Below, in pieces: positions 9,391 through 16,103 of a DNA stretch of 64,000 nt. This DNA comes from Euzebya rosea (GTDB lineage: Bacteria; Actinomycetota; Nitriliruptoria; Euzebyales; Euzebyaceae). Every line of letters begins with the position of its first letter. Position 1 is the first letter of the stretch. The position numbers and the translations under genes are program-made. The notes beneath the pieces are model-generated. The model was given only the letters and a program-made list of their open reading frames with translations. It did no database searches and was not told where the DNA came from. The stretch lies in NCBI RefSeq assembly GCF_003073135.1, contig NZ_PGDQ01000003.1, positions 248,001-312,000 on the forward strand, given 5' to 3'.

Positions 9391-9408
9391 GCGAGCGCTG
9401 ACGCTCGC
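9391..9408. other. perfect 7-bp inverted repeat in 5' leader
   Basis: The arms gcgagcg and cgctcgc, separated by four bases, lie 20 bases upstream of the ATG of the Ala/Glu-rich gene and next to its AGGAGG ribosome site. It could be an mRNA hairpin or an operator; the rest of the 257-base gap up to 9628 holds no gene I can support. Confidence 0.45.
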
Positions 9409-9628
9409 AGCCTGGACCTGTGATCTCGCGGGTGGGTCGACGGTCGGGCACTGGTGCCCCCTTCAACCGGTCGCCCTGCGCGAGGGTCGAATCGATGACC
9501 ACCGCTGGTGCGGTGGTCGCCGCAGAATACTCGACTTCGTGTTCGGCACCAGCGTGCCGACGAACGGGTGCCACCACCGACGGTCGGTTCACGCGTGTGA
9601 CCCGAGCCCTGGTGGACCCAGCTCTGGA

Positions 9629-10141
9629 TCAGCCGTCGGGGTTGGCGGGGATCTGCAGCTCCTGCCCGACCTGCAGCGGATTGGTGTCGGTGATCCCGTT
9701 GGCGCTGGCGATCGCACCGAACTGCAGCGGGTCGCCGTACACCGCCTCGGCGATGGCGGAGAGCGTGTCGCCCTCCTTGACCACGTAGATCTGGCCGCCG
9801 GTGGCGTTCGGCGTGGCCGTCGTCCCGTCGGTGGTCGCGCCGTCGGTGGGCGTCGTGCCGTCGCCGGTGATCGTCGATCCACCGTCGGCCGACGCGATCT
9901 GGGCGTTCAGGGTCACGATCTCCTGCTGCAGCGACGTGATGTCGGCCTGCAGCTGGGCGGTCGTGGCCTGTTCGGAGGCGAGCTGGGCCTCCAGGCTCGC
10001 CTGGACCTCGGGGTCGACACCGCCTCCCGCGGAACAGCGTCCGAAGAGGAAGAAGATCAACACCGCGAGGCCGAGGACGCCCACCCTGCCCCACAGGATG
10101 CGTCCTCCGAGGTCGTCGGCTCCGTCATACTCGAAGTCCAT
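9629..10141 (-). CDS. membrane-anchored coiled-coil LysM protein
   Basis: A 170-residue single-pass membrane protein. A short cytoplasmic N-terminus precedes one hydrophobic helix (~residues 17-36, VGVLGLAVLIFFLF), then a Gln/Ala coiled coil (~45-85), a Thr/Gly linker and a C-terminal LysM domain (~115-165: YVVKEGDTLSAIAEAVYGD, ending in LQVGQELQIP). LysM binds the glycan chains of peptidoglycan, so the protein probably tethers membrane to wall. A GATAAT -10 box at 10150-10155 puts the transcript start next to ATG 10139-10141, which supports this start over the GTG two codons upstream. Confidence 0.88.
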   Translation of the reverse strand: MDFEYDGADDLGGRILWGRVGVLGLAVLIFFLFGRCSAGGGVDPEVQASLEAQLASEQATTAQLQADITSLQQEIVTLNAQIASADGGSTITGDGTTPTDGATTDGTTATPNATGGQIYVVKEGDTLSAIAEAVYGDPLQFGAIASANGITDTNPLQVGQELQIPANPDG

Positions 10142-10149
10142 GAACACCG

Positions 10150-10170
10150 ATTATCCACGGATTGTCCACC
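10150..10170. promoter_or_regulatory. leaderless promoter with two DnaA-box-like sites
   Basis: On the minus strand GATAAT (10155 to 10150) is a good -10 box for the LysM gene. Read on the plus strand, the same DNA contains TTATCCACG (10151-10159) and TTGTCCACC (10162-10170), each one mismatch from the DnaA-box consensus TTATCCACA/TTGTCCACA, in tandem and 11 bp apart. DnaA control of the LysM gene is possible; there is no sign of an origin. Confidence 0.4.
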
Positions 10171-10245
10171 GACGTGTGGAAGCAGCACGCATCGATGTGC
10201 GAGTCCGTGCGGTGTGCACCCCCTCCACCTAGCCTTTCGAGCCCA

Positions 10246-10974
10246 ATGCTCGACCGTGAATGGGTCAGCCTGACCGACCCCGACGAACCGCACGAGCGGT
10301 ACCTGTTCGACGTCTCCTTCCTGACCTCGAGCTACTCCTGCATCTACGGGCAGGGATGTCCCGGCACCGACGGCGTGCCCGGGGACGACCGGGGGTGCTG
10401 CCGGTTCGGTGCGCACTTCGTCGACGACGAGGACCGCGACCGGACCATCGAGATGGTCGAGGTGCTGGGGCCGGAGTACATGCAGCACTACGACAGGGCG
10501 GTGAAGAAGGGGATCGTCGCCACCGAGTCCGACGGCGCCGAACGCACCCGCAAGGTCGACGGTGCCTGCATCTTCCTCAACCGCACGGGATGGCACCGGG
10601 GCGCGGGCTGCGCGCTGCACCACTACGCCATGGACCGCGACGCCCACTTCGTGGACTACAAGCCGGAGGTGTGCTGGCTGGTGCCGCTGCGGCGCGAGAT
10701 CGTCACCGACGTCGCCGACGACGGCGAGGAGCGGGTCACGACGACCATCACGTCCTACGACCGTGGCGCCTGGGGCGAGGGCGGGGCGGACTTCGACTGG
10801 TGGTGCACCACCGACGACGACCGGGCCTACGGCGGGTCGACGCCGGTGTACGAGTCCATGAAGCGCGAGCTGACGGTGATGACCTCGCCGAAGGTCTACG
10901 CCGAGCTCAAGGCGTACCTTGACGATCGCCGGCCGACGGGCCGCCGTCCGCTGCCCCTGCTGCCGCCGCGGTGA
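10246..10974 (+). CDS. Cys-rich protein, YkgJ/DUF3109-like (uncertain)
   Basis: A 242-residue soluble protein with eight conserved-looking cysteines, including a CIYGQGC cluster followed by GCC within the first 60 residues, then ACIFLN, GCALHH, VCWLVP and WWCTTDD. The spacing suggests a bound zinc ion or iron-sulfur cluster, as in YkgJ/DUF3109-type proteins, but I cannot place it firmly. The ATG at 10246 lies about 10 bases after a TAGCCT -10 box (10231-10236) with no ribosome site, so the message is probably leaderless. The next gene starts in the GTGA overlap at its stop, so the two are translated together. Confidence 0.75.
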   Translation: MLDREWVSLTDPDEPHERYLFDVSFLTSSYSCIYGQGCPGTDGVPGDDRGCCRFGAHFVDDEDRDRTIEMVEVLGPEYMQHYDRAVKKGIVATESDGAERTRKVDGACIFLNRTGWHRGAGCALHHYAMDRDAHFVDYKPEVCWLVPLRREIVTDVADDGEERVTTTITSYDRGAWGEGGADFDWWCTTDDDRAYGGSTPVYESMKRELTVMTSPKVYAELKAYLDDRRPTGRRPLPLLPPR

Positions 10975-11285
10975 GCTCCACCGGGTCCTCGGCCGGCAGC
11001 CTCGATGCGCCGCAGCTTCGCGAGACCGCCGACATCTGGTGGGACTCCGGGACCGACCCGCGGATCGCGTGGGACGGACGCGGCCGACGGTTCTGGCTGG
11101 TCGACGGCGTCGATGCGGGGAAGCGCCTGACCCTGCTGGAGCTGCATGATGACCCGGCCGAACCGGCGGTCATCGCCGCCGCGCTGCGCGACGGGCTGGC
11201 GGCCTGCGACTTCCCGCCGACCGCGGACGGCGTGGCCCCGGCGCGCGCCGCAGCGACGCTACGCGCTGCCGGCCTCGAGGTCTGA
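10971..11285 (+). CDS. small hypothetical protein coupled to the Cys-rich gene
   Basis: A 104-residue protein of unknown function. GTG 10971 overlaps the upstream TGA by four bases, indicating translational coupling. It has a Trp-rich segment (IWWDSGTD, then RFWLVDG) and otherwise Ala/Asp-rich helices, with no signal peptide, membrane helix or known motif. Its last 27 bases overlap the 3' end of mobA on the opposite strand, so the two transcription units converge here. Confidence 0.6.
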   Translation: MSSTGSSAGSLDAPQLRETADIWWDSGTDPRIAWDGRGRRFWLVDGVDAGKRLTLLELHDDPAEPAVIAAALRDGLAACDFPPTADGVAPARAAATLRAAGLEV

Positions 11286-11831
11286 GGGCCGGTTGAGGTT
11301 CCACGCCCAGCGGTCATGATCGACCAGCGCGGCCGTCTGGGCCTCGCACAGGATCGTGGCGTCGAGCTGTCGGGCGGCGTCGACCAACGACCGTGTGCCG
11401 CTGGCGGCCAGCAACGACAGGGCGGGGGCGCACGAGGTCGCCCACACGGCGTGGAGTGGCTGGGGGTACCCGGCGGCCGTGGGCACGATCGCCGCCTCGC
11501 CCTGCCAGTACGCCGCCAGCCGGGCGAGGAAGTCCAGGTCGGGCTCGGGCAGGTCCACCGCGAGCACGAACGCCACGTCCCCCTCGGCCTCGGCCAGCCC
11601 GGCCGCGAGCCCGCCGAGCGGCCCGGTGCCGGTCGGTCGGTCGGGGACCTGGGGCACGCGCAGCTCTGGGATCACCCGTGGGCCGGCGGCCACGACCACG
11701 TCGTCGCAGAGCCGCTGGAGGTGCGCCACGGCTCGGTCGACCAGGCGTGTGCCCTCGTACCGCAGGAGCGCCTTGTCGGTGCCCATGCGGACCGAGCGCC
11801 CGCCCGCGAGCACGATCCCTGACGTCGTCAC
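11259..11831 (-). CDS. mobA: molybdenum cofactor guanylyltransferase-type nucleotidyltransferase
   Basis: A 190-residue nucleotidyltransferase that attaches a nucleotide to molybdopterin. The N-terminus has the signature LAGGRSVRMGTDKALL (GTP-binding loop with Arg and Lys), and GTGPLGGLAAGL and LAVDLPEPD follow the usual MobA order; length is typical. MobA makes the guanine dinucleotide form, while the related MocA makes the cytosine form used by xanthine-oxidase-family enzymes. The only molybdoenzyme in this window (29795-32603) belongs to the latter family, so specificity deserves a check, although GPLGGL favours MobA. Tail-to-tail with the preceding plus-strand gene. Confidence 0.9.
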   Translation of the reverse strand: MTTSGIVLAGGRSVRMGTDKALLRYEGTRLVDRAVAHLQRLCDDVVVAAGPRVIPELRVPQVPDRPTGTGPLGGLAAGLAEAEGDVAFVLAVDLPEPDLDFLARLAAYWQGEAAIVPTAAGYPQPLHAVWATSCAPALSLLAASGTRSLVDAARQLDATILCEAQTAALVDHDRWAWNLNRPSDLEAGSA

Positions 11832-11904
11832 ACCAGCGACAGTAGCGCGGTCGCCGGGTGCGGTTGGGACAGGTTTTTCGTCGAAGTCGAGCTTCCGGGC
11901 GTGG

Positions 11905-12741
11905 TCAGCCCAGCCGGGCCAGGAGGTAGCCGGTCACGTCGGCCAGCACCCGCTCCTGCTCGGGCTCGTTGAAGACCTCGTGGTACAGGCCCTCGTAGAG
12001 CTTCAGCTCGACCTGGCCGCCCAGCTCGTCGGCCAGCCGCCTGGACCCGGCCGGGTCGGCGAGCTGGTCGGCGGTGCCGTGCACGACGAGGGTCGGCTCG
12101 GTGATGGACCCGACCCTCCGCATGATGCGGTCCTCGAACTGCAGGAGGGTCGCGCCGGTGGCCGCGGGGATCTTCCCGTGGAACACCAGGGGGTCGTCCT
12201 CATAGGCGCGGACGACGGCGGGGTCGCGGCTGACCGTCTCGGCGGGCAGGCCCTGCGTCGGTGCCGTCGGCAGGAACCGACCGAGGATCGGTGCGAGGGT
12301 GCGCAGCACCCCGGGGACCTCGGCGGCGTTGCGGACGTAGGGGGCGCTCAGCACGACGGCCTCGACCGGCGCGTGGTCGCCCGCCAGGTGCTCCAGCACC
12401 ACCGCGCCGCCCATGGAGTGGCCGAGCAGCACCTGGGGCAGGGCCCCGTCGGCGGTGTCGGCGAGCTCCTCGCGGAACAACGACAGGTCGTGGGCCAGGG
12501 ACGGCATGTCGCGGACGAGCGCGCGCGGCCCGCCCGAGCGACCGTGGCCACGCTGGTCGTAGGTGGCCACGACGTATCCGGCGGCCGTCAGCGCCTCGGC
12601 GACGTGGGTGTAGCGGCCGGAGTGCTCTCCGAAGCCGTGCACCAGCACCACCCGCGCACGGGGTGGGGCCTCGGGCCGCCAGGTCTGGGTGAAGACGGTG
12701 ACGCCGCCGCGGGCGATGAAGCTGCCGGTGGAGTGGTCCAT
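11905..12741 (-). CDS. monoacylglycerol-lipase-type alpha/beta hydrolase
   Basis: A 278-residue cytoplasmic alpha/beta hydrolase of the lysophospholipase/monoacylglycerol lipase group. VLVHGFGEHSGRY gives the oxyanion region, YDQRGHGRS the following strand, GHSMGG the nucleophile Ser (about residue 113), VVHGTADQLADP the Asp region, and LYEGLYHEVFNEP the catalytic His. These motifs and the length match the family closely. It probably releases free fatty acid from monoacylglycerols or lysolipids. It is third in a minus-strand run with DUF2087 and rhodanese genes (gaps of 34 and 12 bases). Confidence 0.9.
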   Translation of the reverse strand: MDHSTGSFIARGGVTVFTQTWRPEAPPRARVVLVHGFGEHSGRYTHVAEALTAAGYVVATYDQRGHGRSGGPRALVRDMPSLAHDLSLFREELADTADGALPQVLLGHSMGGAVVLEHLAGDHAPVEAVVLSAPYVRNAAEVPGVLRTLAPILGRFLPTAPTQGLPAETVSRDPAVVRAYEDDPLVFHGKIPAATGATLLQFEDRIMRRVGSITEPTLVVHGTADQLADPAGSRRLADELGGQVELKLYEGLYHEVFNEPEQERVLADVTGYLLARLG

Positions 12742-12775
12742 GCCGCGATCGTAGGACCGCGGCGACCACCACGTG

Positions 12776-13327
12776 TCAGTCCAGCCCGGTCACCCGGCCA
12801 CCGGCCCGCCAGTACTCGCCGCCGCCCCGGTCCATGAACCCCTCGTCGACCAGGGCCCGCCGCAGGGCGGCGTAGTCGGGATGCCACAGCGAGAGCATGC
12901 CGTTGACCCGGCGCTCCTCGTACCGCTCGCCGGGGTCGAACTCCAGGGCCAGGCGCTCCAGGACGACGAGGCGGTGCGACCGCTTCGACGGGATCTCGCT
13001 GAGCCGGTTGCCGGTGGTGTAGCGGGCCAGCACCTCGCCCTCCTCGGTGGTCATGCCGAAGAAGACGCGCGGCGCCGGCGGTGGGGGTCGGTGCAGCTGC
13101 TCGGCGACGGCCACGAGCCCCGACTCCTGCAGGACCCAGCCGTCGGCGTCGTCCCGGGCGACCAGCCCCTCGACCGCCAGGACCCCGAGCGCCTCCAGCA
13201 CGGCGCGCCGGTCCTGTCCGGTCGCCTCGACGAGGGCGTCGGTGTCCTGCGCGCCGACGGCGAGCAGCCCGAGGACCGCAAGCCGGCCCCGGTCGAGGGC
13301 GAACTTTGCGAACTCCTCGGGCGTCAT
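12776..13327 (-). CDS. winged-helix-like protein with DUF2087 domain
   Basis: A 183-residue putative transcriptional regulator. The N-terminal ~70 residues look like a winged helix (LAVLGLLAVGAQDTDALVEATG, then ALGVLAVEGLV) and the C-terminal ~80 residues are a DUF2087 domain: VLERLALEFDPGERY, RRVNGMLSL, DYAALRRALVDEGFMDR and YWRAGG in the family order. DUF2087 domains are often joined to ArsR/MarR-type helix-turn-helix regions, and a DNA-binding role is inferred from that. It lies 12 bases after the rhodanese gene in the same unit. Confidence 0.82.
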   Translation of the reverse strand: MTPEEFAKFALDRGRLAVLGLLAVGAQDTDALVEATGQDRRAVLEALGVLAVEGLVARDDADGWVLQESGLVAVAEQLHRPPPPAPRVFFGMTTEEGEVLARYTTGNRLSEIPSKRSHRLVVLERLALEFDPGERYEERRVNGMLSLWHPDYAALRRALVDEGFMDRGGGEYWRAGGRVTGLD

Positions 13328-13339
13328 GGGTGGGTAGTG

Positions 13340-14191
13340 TCAGCCCTTCTCCACCGGCACGTCCACGAGGGAGCCGTACTCGGTCCAGGACCCGTCGTAG
13401 TTGCGCACCCGGTCGTAGCCCAGCAGCTCGTGCAGGACGAACCACGAGTGGGCCGACCGCTCGCCGATCCGGCAGTAGGCGACGATCTCGTCGTTGCCGT
13501 CCAGGCCCTTGCCCTCGTAGATCTCCTTGAGCTGGTCGATCGACCTGAACTCACCGGTGTCGGGGTTGACCGCGGTCGCCCACGGGATGTTCGTCGCGCC
13601 GGGGATGTGCCCGGGCACCATCGCCGCTTCCAGCGGCAGGTGCGGCGGGGCGGTCGTCTCGCCGGAGAACTCCGCGGGCGAGCGAACGTCCACGAGGGCC
13701 ACGCCGTCGGGGGCGCCGACGAACTCGGCCAGGACCTGCTCGCGCCGCGCCCGGATGTCGGCGTTGGGTTCCTGCGTGACGTACCCGGAGGTCGCGGTCA
13801 CCGCGGTGGTCTCGTCGGTCAGCTTGCGACCCTCCAGCTCCCACTTCTTGCGGCCGCCGTCCATCAGCGAGACGGTCTCGTGGCCGTAGACCTTGAAGTA
13901 CCAGTAGGCGTAGGCGGCGAACCAGTTGTTGTTGCCGCCGTACACCACGACGTGGGTGTCGTTGGTGATGCCGTTGGCGTCCATGAGGGCGGCGAAGCCG
14001 TCGGGGCCCAGGAAGGTCCGGCGGACCGGGTCCTGAAAGTCGGCCTTCCAGTCGAAGCCGATGGAGCCGGGGATGTGGCTGCGGCTGTAGGCCTCGATGT
14101 CCTCGTCGACGTCGATGACGACGACACCGGGGTCGTCGGCGTGGTCGGCAACCCAGTCGGTGGTGACGAGCGCGTCGGGATTGGTTGGCAT
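13340..14191 (-). CDS. thiosulfate sulfurtransferase (two-domain rhodanese)
   Basis: A 283-residue tandem rhodanese. The first domain (~1-125) is catalytically silent and carries VVVIDVDEDIEAYSRSHIPG; the second (~150-283) holds the active-site Cys in YCRIGERSAHSW, the CRIGERS loop usual for actinobacterial thiosulfate sulfurtransferases (SseA/CysA type). It transfers sulfane sulfur from thiosulfate to cyanide or to thiol acceptors. ATG 14189-14191 is used, with a GGCGGGG stretch as a weak ribosome site; a TAGGCT -10 box on the minus strand at about 14261-14266 may drive it. First gene of a three-gene minus-strand unit. Confidence 0.93.
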   Translation of the reverse strand: MPTNPDALVTTDWVADHADDPGVVVIDVDEDIEAYSRSHIPGSIGFDWKADFQDPVRRTFLGPDGFAALMDANGITNDTHVVVYGGNNNWFAAYAYWYFKVYGHETVSLMDGGRKKWELEGRKLTDETTAVTATSGYVTQEPNADIRARREQVLAEFVGAPDGVALVDVRSPAEFSGETTAPPHLPLEAAMVPGHIPGATNIPWATAVNPDTGEFRSIDQLKEIYEGKGLDGNDEIVAYCRIGERSAHSWFVLHELLGYDRVRNYDGSWTEYGSLVDVPVEKG

Positions 14192-14345
14192 GGCGGGGTC
14201 CTTCGGTCGAGATCGGCGAGCCGGCGGCGGGCAGCGGGCCCACGCGGCAACGGCGCGGAGCCTAGTCCCGGTCGTTGGTTCGATCGCCCGTGGGAACGGT
14301 GGCAAACCGCTGGCGGGACAGGGGGAACGGTGGGAACGATGCGGG

Positions 14346-16094
14346 GTGGCAGACTCCGCCGACATGCCGTCCCCTGCCGTTCCCCCGCCCCCACCTGCCG
14401 ATGCCCTGCCGGAGGATCCCGCCCGCGACAACGCCACGGCGCTCGCCGAGCTGGCCGAGGCGTATCACCAGCTGCAGATGTCGGCGGACCCGCTGATGGC
14501 GACCTACTACGGGCTGGACGTCCACCGCGACCGGTTGCCGGACACGACCACCGAGGGACGCGACCGGGTCCGCCGGGACACCGCAGCCCTCCGACATCGG
14601 GTCGGGAGGATCGATCCCGCCGGGCTGTCCCCGACGGAGGAGACCACGCGGCTCGTGCTGCTGCGGCTCACGGGCGACGACCTGGCGGCGCTCGACGGTC
14701 GCTGGTCGGCCCGGTCGGTCGACGACTTCGCGTTCGGGCCGTCGGCGGAGCTGCTGTACCACCTCGGGCGCACCCAGGTCCTCGACGACGTCCACGGCCA
14801 CGAGCACGTGCACCGTCTGGCCGCCGTGGGTGCCTACCTCGACGGGGCGCTGGCCGAGCACCGGCGAGCCGTCGGCGACGGCATGACCCCGACTGCCCGA
14901 GGTGTCGCCGAGGCCGTCCGGCGGGTCCGGCGGGTGGCCGGCACGCCTGCCCAGACGAGCCCCCTGCTCGCGCCGTTGTCCGACCGCGATCCGGTGGTGC
15001 GCGCGCAGGCCGCCAACGCCTACCGGGAGGTCGTCGTGCCGGCCCTGCACCGCTACGCCGACGGCCTCGAACGCCACGTCGCCCCCGGCGCGCGTCCAGA
15101 CGACCGGTCGGGCCTGTGCTGGACCGACGACGGGGCCGAGGTGTACGGCGCGATGTTGTCGCACTTCACCACGCTCGACCGTCCGGACCCGGCCGCGATC
15201 CACGACCAGGGACTCGAGATCGTGTCCGCGCTGCAGGAGGAGATCGCGGAGGTGGGGCAGCGGCTGATGGGGCTGTCGGACCCCGCGGCGATCAGCGAGC
15301 GGCTGCTGAACGACCCGTCGCTGGACTACGCCGACCCCGCCGAGATCGTGCCGCACGCCCAGGCGATCTGCGACCGGGCGGCCGAGGCCGCGCGTGCCGT
15401 CTTCGGGCGGCTGCCGACCACGCCCTGCATCGTCAAGCCCGTCCCCGAGGACGAGACCGGGGCGGGCGCGGCCTTCTACGACCCGCCGACGCCGTCGCGC
15501 CCGCACGGCATCTACTGGGTCAACACCGTCGACCCGCGGCTGCACCGCTACGAGGCCGAGGCAACCGCGTTCCACGAGGCGGCGCCCGGCCACCACACCC
15601 AGCTCGGGCTGCAGGCCGAGCTCGACCTGCCGGCCTTCCGGCGCATCGGGACGTTCCTGTCGGGCTACGGCGAGGGCTGGGGCCTGTACACCGAGCGCCT
15701 CGCCGACGAGCTGGGGTGGTACTCCGGGGACCTGGACCGGCTCGGCATGCTGGCCACCGACACGATGCGGGCCTGCCGGCTGGTGCTGGACACCGGCCTG
15801 CACCACCACGGCTGGTCACGCCAGCAGGCCATCGAGTGGTTCACCGCCCATGCCCCGCTGTCACCGGAGCTGATCGTCAGCGAGGTCGACCGCTACATCG
15901 CCTACCCGGGCCAGGCATGCAGCTACATGCTCGGCCGGCTGGAGATCGTCCGGCTGCGCGCGCAGGCCACCGAGCAGTTGGGCGACCGGTTCGACCTGTC
16001 CGGTTTCCACGACACCATCCTCGGCGAGGGGGCCGTCCCGCTGGCGGTGCTCCAGCCGATGGTCGACCGCTGGGTCGCGTCGCTCGTCGAGTGA
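14346..16094 (+). CDS. DUF885 family (M32-like zinc peptidase fold) protein
   Basis: A 582-residue protein with the DUF885 hallmark FHEAAPGHHTQ (about residue 410), an HExxxGH-like zinc motif, followed by a Gly-rich GYGEGWGLYTERL and a C-terminal YIAYPGQACSYMLG segment, all in the usual order and length for the family. Family members are thought to be zinc carboxypeptidase-like enzymes, sometimes periplasmic, but there is no signal peptide here. Both GTG 14346 and ATG 14364 are possible starts; neither has a strong ribosome site. The upstream gap contains three copies of GGGAACG, of unknown meaning. The 3' end converges with the TerB-like gene, leaving nine bases. Confidence 0.86.
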   Translation: MADSADMPSPAVPPPPPADALPEDPARDNATALAELAEAYHQLQMSADPLMATYYGLDVHRDRLPDTTTEGRDRVRRDTAALRHRVGRIDPAGLSPTEETTRLVLLRLTGDDLAALDGRWSARSVDDFAFGPSAELLYHLGRTQVLDDVHGHEHVHRLAAVGAYLDGALAEHRRAVGDGMTPTARGVAEAVRRVRRVAGTPAQTSPLLAPLSDRDPVVRAQAANAYREVVVPALHRYADGLERHVAPGARPDDRSGLCWTDDGAEVYGAMLSHFTTLDRPDPAAIHDQGLEIVSALQEEIAEVGQRLMGLSDPAAISERLLNDPSLDYADPAEIVPHAQAICDRAAEAARAVFGRLPTTPCIVKPVPEDETGAGAAFYDPPTPSRPHGIYWVNTVDPRLHRYEAEATAFHEAAPGHHTQLGLQAELDLPAFRRIGTFLSGYGEGWGLYTERLADELGWYSGDLDRLGMLATDTMRACRLVLDTGLHHHGWSRQQAIEWFTAHAPLSPELIVSEVDRYIAYPGQACSYMLGRLEIVRLRAQATEQLGDRFDLSGFHDTILGEGAVPLAVLQPMVDRWVASLVE

Positions 16095-16103
16095 CCCGAC
16101 GGG

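Noticed and set aside
10150-10170. Origin of replication
   Set aside because: Only two imperfect DnaA boxes; no dnaA/dnaN genes, no AT-rich unwinding region.
14291-14342. GGGAACG repeats as an ECF/SigR-type promoter (GGAAC-n18-GTT)
   Set aside because: No GTT or CGTT at the required distance downstream of any copy.
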